Assembly (NCBI RefSeq): GCF_008974245.1
Contig: NZ_BBZI01000005.1
Location: forward strand, 344,180 to 408,179
Source: Streptomyces abyssomicinicus
GTDB taxonomy: Bacteria; Actinomycetota; Actinomycetes; Streptomycetales; Streptomycetaceae
Length of the DNA: 64,000 bases
Reading direction: 5' to 3'
Every line of letters begins with the position of its first letter. The stretch's first letter is position 1. The notes beneath the pieces are model-generated. The model was not told the DNA's origin. It saw only the letters and a program-made list of their open reading frames with translations, and made no database searches. A program made the translations under genes and the position numbers. Positions 33,838 to 42,273 of this stretch are shown piece after piece.

Positions 33838-36800
33838 TCAGGGGCGGTTGACGACGAACTGCGAACCGGGCTCGACGCAGACGTCGCCCTCCGCCGAACC
33901 GGTGATGGTCACCGAGGTCAGCGTCGCGCTGCCCCGCGCGCCGGACATGGCGAGGACGCCGCAGCCGTTGACCGACCCGTCGATGCGGACGCCGGTGACC
34001 TTGACGTCCGGCATCGCGCCGCCACCCGTCTTGAACTGGATGCCGTCGTAGGTCGAGTCGTGGATGTCGGTGTCCTGGATGGTGACGCCGGGGATGTCCG
34101 GCCCCTGGGCGAACAGGGTGATCGCGCCGAACTCCTGGTCCTCGTTCCAGAAGGCGCCGCCCGTGCGGTACAGACCGTTGTTCGCGATCAGGGTCCGGCC
34201 GGAGAAGGGCAGCGGGTCGTGGTCGGTGGCCAGCATGATCCCCGGATAGTTCATGGTGTCGGAGACCAGGTTGTTCTCGATGGTGTTGCCGTGACCGCCG
34301 TAGACCGCGATGCCGTTGGCGCGCCAGGGCAACTGCACCGTGTTGTTGCGGAAGTGGTTGTCGTGGCCCACGTCCACCGAGGTGTCCTTGACGTACTTGC
34401 TGGCCCAGACGGCCAGGGCGTCGTCGCCCGTGTTGCGGAAGGAGGAGTTGTGGACCGTGGAGTTGCGGGTGCCGTTGGCGAAGTTGACCCCGTCGGCGTA
34501 GGTGTTGCGGATCCGCACGCCGGTGAACTCCACACCGTCGCCCGGGTTCCACAGCTCGGGGATGTTCCCGTAGTCGCGGCCGACCCAGGCGCCGACGTTG
34601 GCGTGCTCGATCCAGACGTTGCTGATCTCCGTGTCGCTGCCGAAGCGCCCGTTGAGCGCGACCCCGCCCTCGGCGCCTCCGTCGCCGCCGCGGATGGTGC
34701 CGGAGCCGAAGACGGCGATGTCGGAGATCCGGGTGTTGTCGTCGATGTCGAAGCCGAAGTTGCCCTCGTGCGGGTGGTTGATGCCGCCGGCCTGGTGCGG
34801 CGGGGTGAGCGAGTACAGCTGCGAGTGCCACATGCCCGCGCCGCGGACGGTGACGTCGCGGATGCCCACCTGGTTGAACTGCCCGCGGTTCAGCGGGTCG
34901 TCGGTCAGGATCTTCTTCTCCTGACGCCACTGGCCGGCCGGGATCCACACGCACTCGATCGTGCCGTTCTGGTCGGCGGTGACCGCGCGCTGGATGGCGT
35001 CCGCGTCGTCGACGCCGTCGTTGGGCACCGCCCCGTACTCGGTGATCGAGGCGCAGGCGGCGGGCTTGGCGGCCGGGGCGGCGACCTGCTCCAGGTCGAT
35101 CAGGTCGATGACGTAGAAGGCGGCCGTGTCGCCGGAGTCGCGCTGGAGACGGAACTTCGTGCCGGCCGGATAGGTCTGCGTCAGCAGGGCGTGGGACTCG
35201 TCGAAGAGCCGGCGCGCGTCACCGCCCGGGGTGTTGGTCAGGCCCTCGGGGTCGTCGGTGCTGCCGTAGAGCCAGCTGTGCTTGGAGGACAGGGACAGCT
35301 TGCGGACGAACTCGCCGTCCGCGTACAGGCTGATGGTGGCCTCGCGGCCGCCTCCTCCGGCCGCGTCGGGGATCGAGTTGCGCACGACGACGGAGTTGGC
35401 GGCGTCGCGGGAGGTGAACTCGACGTGGTCGCCGGTGCCGTCCAGGCGCACCGACTTCCGGCCGGAGGACTCGGTGGCGAAGTTGGTGTGGCCGAAGGTG
35501 CGCAGCCGGTCCGCGGTGAGCAGCGTCCCGTCGTAACTGCCGTCCTCCGCCTCGTACTCGACGTACGGGACGGCGGCACCGCGGCCGATCACGAGGGAGC
35601 GGGCGAGGACGTTGTTGTCCTCGTCGGTCTCCGCGACCTGAGCGGTGGCGTCGGCGGTGGCGGTCAGGGTGGCCCCGCCACCGGTGGCCCGCCAGGTGCC
35701 GTCGAGGGCCACCGCGACGGTCGCTCCTGCGGCGACGGCCCCGGTCGTGCCGTCGAAGGTCCGGCCGCCGACGGTGAGCCGGGTGACGGTGCCGGCCGGG
35801 ACGGCGGTGGTGCCGCGGTTGTTCACCGCGACGGTGAACGAGACGGACGCCCCGACCGCCGGTGACGCCGGGTCGGTGGTGATGCCGGTGACCCGCAGGT
35901 CCGGGCCGGCGGCCCGGGAGACGGTCAGTTTCCCGTCCGCGGTGCGGCTGTTGTTGGTGTCGTCCAGCTCGGCGACGGTGTCCGTCGGGTCGACGACCGC
36001 CGACACGGTGTACGAGCCCGCCGGGCGCCTGCCCACCGGGACGGAGACCGTCGCGGAGCCGCCGGCCGGGAGGGAGGCGACCGGCGCGGAACCGGCGACG
36101 GTCCCCCCGACGGTGACGTCGGCCGTGGTCGCGGCGGACGTCACCGTGCCGGCGTTGCGGACGGTGGCCCGCGCCGTCACCTCGTCCCGCTCCGAAGGCT
36201 CCGCCGGCAACCAGGACAGGTCGGTGACGACGAGGTCGGCGCGGGGCGCCGCCCGGCCTACGACCTGCAGTTCGGCGACCTGGCCGCCGGTGGCCCCGGT
36301 GTTGGAGTGGAAGGTCAGCCGCAGGTCCGCGACCCGGCCGGTCACCGGGACCACCACGGAGTTCTGCCCCGAGGAGGGACTGAAGGCGTACTCGGCCCTG
36401 GCCTTCAGCGTGGTGAACGCCGAAGCGCCGTCGGCCCGGCCCAGGACCTCGAAGGACTGCTTGCGCGGACCCCACACCTGCTCCGGCGGGAGTTTCACGA
36501 CCACCGCCGTCACGTCCGCGTCGGCGCCCAGCCGCACCGTCAGGGAGGCCGGGAATTGGGCGGACTCCCAGTAGGTGCCGGTGTTGCCGTCGTTGGCGTT
36601 CGCCGCCCGGTAGTCCTGCGTGGTGGACGTCGCCTCGACCGGCTTGTTCCGTGCCAGGTCGGTGCCCTCGACGGGCGGGTCGACGGGGCCGTCGTCGCCT
36701 TCGCCGTAGATCTCCAGCTCCGACAACTGGGCGGCGTTCCAGCCGGTGTTGGCGGACACCTGCACCCGGACGAAGCGCGCGGAGGCGGAGGACAGGCCGA

Positions 36801-37212
36801 TGCCGACCGTGTTCGCCGCCGACGGGTCGAAGGCACGTGCCTGGGCCGCGGCCAGCGGGGTGAAGGAGTCCCCGTCCGAGCTGCCGAGCACGGCGAGCGA
36901 CTGCGAGCGCCCCTCCCAGCCCGTGGGCAGTTTCAGCACCACCCGGTCCAGGTCCACCGAGGTCCCCAGGTCGACCTGCACCCACTGGGGGAACGATCCC
37001 GCCGGCCCCTCCCAGTAGGTCTGCTGGCTCCCGTCGGTGACGTTCGTCGCGGGGTACCCGCCGTGCGTGCCGCCGGCCGTCGCCACCCGGCCGAGCGCCA
37101 GGTTGGGGCCGTCGTCCGCCGCGTACGCGGGCGCGGGCGTCAGGCCGACGGCGAGCAGGCCCGCTGTCAGCAGGCCCACCCCTAATCTCCTGATCGGACG
37201 TGCACGTCTCAT
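33838..37212 (-). CDS. Secreted multi-modular GH87-like glucanase, second copy
   Basis: An 1124-residue exported protein with signal peptide (about 1-32, AYA-AD). Domains: two discoidin domains (35-315), two CARDB-like modules (320-560), a CBM module opening VPYVEYEAEDGSYDG (565-735) and a pectate-lyase-like beta-helix (740-1124) starting ASITEYGAVPNDGVDDADAIQRAV. The helix keeps TYADGVNFANG (about 907) and GDDALAVW (about 929), the same spacing of acids as in its neighbour. It lacks the fibronectin III pair. Together with 29394-33686 it forms a tandem of diverged paralogues. ATG 37212 was chosen because GGGAG lies eight bases upstream. A half-site TTGCGTT lies before it at 37257-37263. Confidence 0.82.
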   Translation of the reverse strand: MRRARPIRRLGVGLLTAGLLAVGLTPAPAYAADDGPNLALGRVATAGGTHGGYPATNVTDGSQQTYWEGPAGSFPQWVQVDLGTSVDLDRVVLKLPTGWEGRSQSLAVLGSSDGDSFTPLAAAQARAFDPSAANTVGIGLSSASARFVRVQVSANTGWNAAQLSELEIYGEGDDGPVDPPVEGTDLARNKPVEATSTTQDYRAANANDGNTGTYWESAQFPASLTVRLGADADVTAVVVKLPPEQVWGPRKQSFEVLGRADGASAFTTLKARAEYAFSPSSGQNSVVVPVTGRVADLRLTFHSNTGATGGQVAELQVVGRAAPRADLVVTDLSWLPAEPSERDEVTARATVRNAGTVTSAATTADVTVGGTVAGSAPVASLPAGGSATVSVPVGRRPAGSYTVSAVVDPTDTVAELDDTNNSRTADGKLTVSRAAGPDLRVTGITTDPASPAVGASVSFTVAVNNRGTTAVPAGTVTRLTVGGRTFDGTTGAVAAGATVAVALDGTWRATGGGATLTATADATAQVAETDEDNNVLARSLVIGRGAAVPYVEYEAEDGSYDGTLLTADRLRTFGHTNFATESSGRKSVRLDGTGDHVEFTSRDAANSVVVRNSIPDAAGGGGREATISLYADGEFVRKLSLSSKHSWLYGSTDDPEGLTNTPGGDARRLFDESHALLTQTYPAGTKFRLQRDSGDTAAFYVIDLIDLEQVAAPAAKPAACASITEYGAVPNDGVDDADAIQRAVTADQNGTIECVWIPAGQWRQEKKILTDDPLNRGQFNQVGIRDVTVRGAGMWHSQLYSLTPPHQAGGINHPHEGNFGFDIDDNTRISDIAVFGSGTIRGGDGGAEGGVALNGRFGSDTEISNVWIEHANVGAWVGRDYGNIPELWNPGDGVEFTGVRIRNTYADGVNFANGTRNSTVHNSSFRNTGDDALAVWASKYVKDTSVDVGHDNHFRNNTVQLPWRANGIAVYGGHGNTIENNLVSDTMNYPGIMLATDHDPLPFSGRTLIANNGLYRTGGAFWNEDQEFGAITLFAQGPDIPGVTIQDTDIHDSTYDGIQFKTGGGAMPDVKVTGVRIDGSVNGCGVLAMSGARGSATLTSVTITGSAEGDVCVEPGSQFVVNRP

Positions 37213-37327
37213 GATGACCACTCCCAGCAAACTTATTGAGTGATTCCGTCATTTGTTTGCGTTGTCGGAGTGAGAGGTTTCTACTGCGTGACGTGTTTGT
37301 CAATGAATCCGTCAAGGGCACGACAAA

Positions 37328-37368
37328 GCACCGGTGCCCCCCCCGCGAGACGCGGAGGGCACCGGTGC
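37328..37368 (-). terminator. Terminator after the lacI-type gene
   Basis: 11-bp arms GCACCGGTGCC (37328-37338) and GGCACCGGTGC (37358-37368) with an inner CCGCG-AGA-CGCGG stem, beginning 16 bases after the regulator stop. Confidence 0.8.
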
Positions 37369-37383
37369 CGGTGAGGGGCGGGG

Positions 37384-38394
37384 TCAGCGCGTCCGGGGAG
37401 GCGCGGTCGATCCGCGGACGACGAGCTCGGGCTCGAACAGCAGCTCGCCCAGGTGGGAGTGGGAGCCCTCGATCTGCGCGCACAGCAGGTCGACCACCGC
37501 GCGGCCCATCGCCTCGATGGGCTGGCGCACGGTCGTCAGGGGCGGCTCCGTGCAGGTCATGAAGGCCGAGTCGTCGAAGCCCACCACCGAGACGTCCCCC
37601 GGTACGGACAGCCCGCGGCGGCGGGCCGCCCGGATCGCCCCGAGGGCGAGCGGGTCGCTGGCGCAGACGATCCCGGTGACGCCCTGCTCCAGGAGGCGGG
37701 CGGTCGCGGCCTGGCCGCCCTCCAGCGAGAAGATGGACGGCTGCACGAACGCGTCGGGCAGCTCCATGCCCATGACCTTCGCGGACGCCCGGGCGGCCTC
37801 CAGTTTGCGGCGCGAGGGCATGTGGTCCGCCGGCCCGACGACCAGGCCGATCCGCTCGTGGCCGAGGGAGGCCAGATGGCGCCACGCCTGCTCGACGGCG
37901 ACCGCGTCGTCGCAGGCGACGCAGGGGAAGTCCAGTCCCTCGATCGACGCGTTGACGAGGACGACCGGCACCTTGCGCTCGGCCAGCAGGTGGTAGTGCT
38001 CGTGCGGCGCGTCGGCCTGCGCGAACAGGCCGCCGGCGAAGATCACCCCGGAGACCTGCTGCTGGAGCAGCAGGTCCACGTAGTCGGCCTCCGAGACGCC
38101 GCCCTTGGTCTGCGTGCACAGGACCGGAGTGAGCCCCTGCTGGGCGAGCGCGCCCCCGATGACCTCGGCGAGGGCCGGGAAGATCGGGTTCTGCAGCTCC
38201 GGGAGGACGAGGCCGACCAGCCGGGCGCGCTCCCCGCGCAGCTGGGTCGGACGCTCGTAGCCGAGGACGTCCAGCGCGGTGAGCACGGACTGCCGTGTCG
38301 CCTCGGAGACACCGGGCTTGCCATTGAGGACACGGCTGACCGTGGCCTCGCTGACCCCCACCTTCTTCGCCACCTGGGCCAGTCGTCGCGTCAT
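37384..38394 (-). CDS. LacI-family transcriptional regulator of the alpha-glucan locus
   Basis: A 336-residue repressor. The N-terminal helix-turn-helix and hinge read RLAQVAKKVGVSEATVSRVLNGKPGVSEATRQSVLTALDVLGYERP, followed by the periplasmic-binding-protein-like sensor domain (RLVGLVLPELQNPIFPALAEVIGGAL, then IVCASDPLALGAIRAARRRGLSVPGDVSVVGFDD). It probably senses an oligosaccharide taken up by the adjacent ABC transporter. Two operator-like palindromes lie before its own gene (38418) and before the sugar-binding protein gene (43783). It is flanked by the glucanase genes and the glucosidase gene, all on the minus strand. Confidence 0.95.
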   Translation of the reverse strand: MTRRLAQVAKKVGVSEATVSRVLNGKPGVSEATRQSVLTALDVLGYERPTQLRGERARLVGLVLPELQNPIFPALAEVIGGALAQQGLTPVLCTQTKGGVSEADYVDLLLQQQVSGVIFAGGLFAQADAPHEHYHLLAERKVPVVLVNASIEGLDFPCVACDDAVAVEQAWRHLASLGHERIGLVVGPADHMPSRRKLEAARASAKVMGMELPDAFVQPSIFSLEGGQAATARLLEQGVTGIVCASDPLALGAIRAARRRGLSVPGDVSVVGFDDSAFMTCTEPPLTTVRQPIEAMGRAVVDLLCAQIEGSHSHLGELLFEPELVVRGSTAPPRTR

Positions 38395-38417
38395 GAGCGC
38401 AAGCCTAACGCAAACCG

Positions 38418-38431
38418 TGCAAGTAATTGCA
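38418..38431. promoter_or_regulatory. LacI-type operator before the regulator gene
   Basis: TGCAA-GTAA-TTGCA perfect inverted repeat 24 bases upstream of the lacI start, with an adjacent ACGCAA half-site at 38408-38413. Core resembles the operator at 43783; suggests autoregulation. Confidence 0.65.
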
Positions 38432-38537
38432 GTCCTCTCTCCTCTCCACGTCGGTCACCCGTCCGCCCGCGGCGCCGACATGCGCGCCGCCGTCGCCCGC
38501 CCAGCGCAAGCGGGTGCAAACCGAGCCGGGGCGGGGC

Positions 38538-38569
38538 CGGGTCACCCGTCCGCGGGGACGGACGACCCG
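38538..38569 (-). terminator. Terminator after the alpha-glucosidase gene
   Basis: Stem CGGGTC-AC-CCGTCC / GGACGG-AC-GACCCG with loop GCGG (38538-38569), 10 bases beyond the glucosidase stop; it ends the ABC-glucosidase operon. Confidence 0.65.
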
Positions 38570-38579
38570 CGTCGGCCGG

Positions 38580-40184
38580 TCAGGTCCGCAGCCACACGGC
38601 GGTGTCCGCCGGCAGCGTCCCGTCGGCGCCGAGCGGACCGCTGGCGAGGAGCAGCCGTTCGTGCGGCGGCAGGACGGCGGGCGCCCCGGCGAGATTGACG
38701 ACGCAGACCAGGCCGTGCGTCCGGCGGAAGGCGAGTACGCCGTCGCCGGCGTCCAGCCAGGTCAATGGCCCGTCCCCGAAACCCGGTTCGCCGCGGCGCA
38801 GCCGCAGGGCCGCCCGGTAGAGGGAGAGCATCGAGTCCGGGTCGGCGCTCTGCCGGTCGACGGCGTACTCGCCCCAGTCGGCGGGCTGCGGCAGCCAGGG
38901 CTCGGACCGCGCCCCGAACCCGTGGGACGGCGCCCCGGCCTCCCAGGGCAGCGGCACCCGGCAGCCGTCCCGGCCGGGGTCCGTGCCGCCGGAGCGGAAG
39001 TGCATCGGGTCCTTGATGCGGTCCCGGGGGATGTCGGCCTCCGGCAGGCCCAGCTCCTCGCCCTGGTAGAGGTAGACGGAGCCGGGCAGGGCGAGGCTCA
39101 GCAGGGCGGCGGCGCGGGCGCGCCGGGCGCCGAGGACGAGGTCGGTGGGGGTGCCGAAGCGCTTGGTGGCGAAGTCGAAGGCGGTGTCGGCACGGCCGTA
39201 GCGGGTGACGGTGCGGGTGACGTCGTGGTTGCACAGCACCCAGGTGGCCGGGGCGCCGACCGGGGCGTGCTCGGCGAGGGTGCCGTCGATGGAGCGGCGC
39301 AGCCGTCCGGCGTCCCAGGGGCAGGTGAGGAAGTTGAAGTTGAAGGCGGTGTGCAGTTCGTCGGGGCGCAGGTAGCGCGCGAAGCGTTCGGCGTCGGGCA
39401 GCCACACCTCCCCGACGAAGACGCCGCCGTACTCGTCGGCGACGGCGCGCCAGGAGCGGTAGACGTCGTGGAGCGCGTCCTGGTCGATGAAGGGCGGCCG
39501 GCCGGTGCCCTCCTCGTAGTCCGGGAGGGCGGGGTCCTTGACGAGCAGCGCCGCGGAGTCGATGCGCACGCCGGCGACGCCGCGCTCGAACCAGAACCGC
39601 AGGATGTCCTCGTGCTCCGCACGCACGGCGGGGTGGTCCCAGTTGAGGTCGGGCTGCTCCGGGGTGAACAGGTGCAGGTACCACTCGCCGTCGGGGACGC
39701 GGGTCCAGGTGGTTCCGGAGAACTGTGACGGCCAGTCGTTGGGCGGGAGTTCGCCCGCCTCCCCGCGTCCGGGACGGAAGTGGAACAGCTCCCGTTCCGG
39801 GCTGCCCGGGCCCGCCGCAAGAGCGGCCCGGAACCAGGGGTGCTGGTCGGAGACGTGGTTGGGGACGATGTCGACGACGGTGCGGATGCCGAGCGCGCGG
39901 GCCTCGGCGATCAGCTTCTCCGCGTCGGCGAGGGTGCCGAAGGCCGGGTCGATGGTGCGGTAGTCGGCCACGTCGTAGCCGCCGTCGACCAGCGGCGAGA
40001 GGTACCAGGGGGTGAACCAGACGGCGTCGACGCCGAGTTCCGCGAGGTAGGGCAGTCGCGCGCGGACGCCCGCCAGGTCCCCGGTGCCGTCGCCGTCTCC
40101 GTCGGCGAAACTGCGCGGGTACACCTGGTAGATGACGGCGTCGCGCCACCAGTCGGCGGAGCGGTGCGGAGTGGGGGCTGCCAC
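38580..40184 (-). CDS. GH13 alpha-glucosidase (oligo-alpha-glucosidase type)
   Basis: A 534-residue cytoplasmic glycoside hydrolase. It starts WWRDAVIYQVYPRSFADGDGDGTGD and has the GH13 catalytic set: nucleophile Asp209 (GVRIDSAA), acid/base Glu259 (FVGEVW) and Asp321 (NHDVTR). The QPDLNWDHPAVRAEH segment fits GH13 alpha-glucosidases of the oligo-1,6/maltase group. No signal peptide, so it should cleave imported gluco-oligosaccharides to glucose. GTG at 40184 with AAAGGA before it; a longer reading frame lacks similarity. Last gene of the operon with the ABC transporter. Confidence 0.93.
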   Translation of the reverse strand: MAAPTPHRSADWWRDAVIYQVYPRSFADGDGDGTGDLAGVRARLPYLAELGVDAVWFTPWYLSPLVDGGYDVADYRTIDPAFGTLADAEKLIAEARALGIRTVVDIVPNHVSDQHPWFRAALAAGPGSPERELFHFRPGRGEAGELPPNDWPSQFSGTTWTRVPDGEWYLHLFTPEQPDLNWDHPAVRAEHEDILRFWFERGVAGVRIDSAALLVKDPALPDYEEGTGRPPFIDQDALHDVYRSWRAVADEYGGVFVGEVWLPDAERFARYLRPDELHTAFNFNFLTCPWDAGRLRRSIDGTLAEHAPVGAPATWVLCNHDVTRTVTRYGRADTAFDFATKRFGTPTDLVLGARRARAAALLSLALPGSVYLYQGEELGLPEADIPRDRIKDPMHFRSGGTDPGRDGCRVPLPWEAGAPSHGFGARSEPWLPQPADWGEYAVDRQSADPDSMLSLYRAALRLRRGEPGFGDGPLTWLDAGDGVLAFRRTHGLVCVVNLAGAPAVLPPHERLLLASGPLGADGTLPADTAVWLRT

Positions 40185-40299
40185 GTGGCGGTCCTTTCGG
40201 GCAGGGTGGATCTTCGCCGCCGGCCCGCAGCAGCGGGCTGGGCGCGGACCGGCGGCGAAGGCATGGGTGCGGTGCGGGTTCGGGCGCAAGTAGGGGCGC

Positions 40300-41175
40300 T
40301 CAGCCCTTGACGCCGCCGGCGGTGAGGCCGCTCATGATGTTGCGCTGGAAGACCAGGAAGATCAGCAGCGTGGGCACGGAGGCGATGGTCAGCGCCGCGA
40401 TCAGGACGTTCACCGGCACCCCGGTGGACAGGGAGTAGATGCCGACGTTGAGCGTCTGCATCGCCGGATCGGGCAGGGTGAGCATCGGCCAGAGGAAGTC
40501 CTTCCAGACCCCCACGATCGCGAAGATCGAGACCACGCCGAGGATCGGCCGCGAGATGGGCAGCACGACGGACCACAGGACGCGCGTCGGGCCGGCGCCG
40601 TCCATCGAGGCGGCGTCGAGGAGTTCCCGCGGGATCGAGTCGAAGAACCGCTTGAGCAGGAAGATGTTGAAGGCGTTGGTCACCGACGGCAGCCAGATCG
40701 CCCACGGCGTGTTCAGCAGGTTCCGTTCGACGACCGGCACGTCCAGGACCGTCAGGTACTGGGGCACCAGCAGCACGGTCGCAGGGATCATGAGCGTGGC
40801 GAGCATCAGGCCGAGGATCGCCTTGCCGAGCACCGGGCGCAGCCTGGACAGCGAGTACGCGGCGGCCACGTCGAGGACGAGCTGGAAGGCGAGCGCCCCG
40901 AACGCGTAGTAGAGGGTGTTGCCGAGCAGCTTCGCGAGGTCCATGACCTCCCAGGCGCGGCTGTAGTTCTCCGGCGTGAAGCTGTGGGGCACCAGGGTCG
41001 GCGGGGTTTGGATCACCTCCTGGGCGTCCTTGAAACCGCCGGCGACCAGCCAGTACAGCGGGCCGAGGAAGACCAGGGTGAAGCCGGCGACCACCAGGGC
41101 GAGGACGATCCGGTAGACGGCCTTGCCGCGGGGCCTGGCGAGCTGGGCCGGCGAGATGAGCGTACGCGTGGACAT
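40300..41175 (-). CDS. Sugar ABC transporter permease (MalG-like)
   Basis: A 291-residue inner-membrane protein with six spans. It carries the EAA loop (SIPRELLDAASMDGAGPTRVLWSVVLPISRPIL) that contacts the shared ATPase, and the usual MalG C-terminus. It forms a heterodimeric channel with the product of the preceding gene, 14 bases upstream. As is typical in streptomycetes, no ATPase gene is in the operon; the general MsiK ATPase encoded elsewhere normally serves such importers. Confidence 0.95.
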   Translation of the reverse strand: MSTRTLISPAQLARPRGKAVYRIVLALVVAGFTLVFLGPLYWLVAGGFKDAQEVIQTPPTLVPHSFTPENYSRAWEVMDLAKLLGNTLYYAFGALAFQLVLDVAAAYSLSRLRPVLGKAILGLMLATLMIPATVLLVPQYLTVLDVPVVERNLLNTPWAIWLPSVTNAFNIFLLKRFFDSIPRELLDAASMDGAGPTRVLWSVVLPISRPILGVVSIFAIVGVWKDFLWPMLTLPDPAMQTLNVGIYSLSTGVPVNVLIAALTIASVPTLLIFLVFQRNIMSGLTAGGVKG

Positions 41176-41189
41176 GGTGGTCTCCCGGC

Positions 41190-42149
41190 CTACTCGTCCT
41201 GGGCGCGGCTGAGCCGCACGTACGCCGCCGAGAAACCGGCGAGGAGCACGAGCAGCAGCAGCCCGAGCGCCGCGGCGGCGCCGTAGTCGTTGAAGTTGAA
41301 GGCGTACTGGTAGATGAGGTACACGACGGTGGTGGTCGACCCCTCCGGGCCGGCGCCGCCGGTGAGCAGGAACGGCTCGACGAAGACCTGCATGGTCGCG
41401 ATGACCTGCATGAGCAGCATCAGCGAGAGGACCAGGCGTGTCTGCGGGATCGTCACGTGCCAGATCTTGCGCAGGAGGCCGGCGCCGTCGAGTTCCGCGG
41501 CCTCGTAGAGCTCGCCCGGTATCCCCTGGAGCGCGGCGAGGTAGATGAGGGTGGCGCCTCCCATGTTCATCCAGGTGGAGGCGACCACGATGGAGAGCAT
41601 CGAGAGGTCCGGGTCCTGGAGCCACTGCTGTTCCGGCAGGTGGAGGAGGCGCAGCAGCTCGTTGAGGAGTCCGTAGCCGGGGTCGTACAGGTACTGGAAG
41701 AGCAGCACGGAGGCGACCGGAGGCAGCATCACCGGCAGGTAGACCAGCAGCCGGAGATAGCCCTGGGCGTGGTGGAACTCGTTGATGACGATCGCCACGA
41801 GGAACGGCACCGCGAATCCGAGGAGCAGCGCCAGCACGGTGAACAGGAGCGTGTTGCGCCAGGCCTGCCAGAAGGCGGGATCGTTGAACACGGTGGCCAG
41901 GTTGTCCAGGCCGACCCAGCTGACCTCGCCGTTCTCGGTCGTCTGGAAGGCCAGGAAGAACTCCCTGACCATGGGATACCAGGAGAACACGGCGAAGCAG
42001 AGGACCGCGCCGATGAGGAAGGCGTGGGCGGTCAGATTGCGTCGCAGCGCTCGGGCGAAGGCGCCGCCGGGGGGCGCGGGCGCCGCCTCGCGCGGTGCGG
42101 ACGGGCGGGAGGGTCCCGCCTTGCTCGGGGTGAGGCCGGTGGCCGCCAT
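41190..42149 (-). CDS. Sugar ABC transporter permease (MalF-like)
   Basis: A 319-residue membrane protein: a 40-residue Pro/Ala-rich cytoplasmic tail, then six spans. The EAA loop is IPGELYEAAELDGAGLLRKIWHVTIPQTR. It pairs with the MalG-like permease encoded next. A strong hairpin at 42232-42265 separates it from the binding-protein gene, which probably lowers permease expression relative to binding protein. Confidence 0.95.
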   Translation of the reverse strand: MAATGLTPSKAGPSRPSAPREAAPAPPGGAFARALRRNLTAHAFLIGAVLCFAVFSWYPMVREFFLAFQTTENGEVSWVGLDNLATVFNDPAFWQAWRNTLLFTVLALLLGFAVPFLVAIVINEFHHAQGYLRLLVYLPVMLPPVASVLLFQYLYDPGYGLLNELLRLLHLPEQQWLQDPDLSMLSIVVASTWMNMGGATLIYLAALQGIPGELYEAAELDGAGLLRKIWHVTIPQTRLVLSLMLLMQVIATMQVFVEPFLLTGGAGPEGSTTTVVYLIYQYAFNFNDYGAAAALGLLLLVLLAGFSAAYVRLSRAQDE

Positions 42150-42231
42150 CGTCGCTCCTCGGTACTGATCTGCGGTGTCCGGTGTCCGGGTCGAGGTTTT
42201 GGAGGTCCCGGAGGTGCCTGTGCCGTGGCCG

Positions 42232-42265
42232 GGCCGGGGGCGGGCCGCGCGGTCCGCCCCCGGCC
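42232..42265 (-). terminator. Intercistronic hairpin after the sugar-binding protein gene
   Basis: 12-bp arms GGCCGGGGGCGG (42232-42243) and CCGCCCCCGGCC (42254-42265), nine bases after the stop. Position and lack of T tract suggest a partial terminator or mRNA stabiliser rather than the end of the operon. Confidence 0.65.
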
Positions 42266-42273
42266 GGGCGTGG

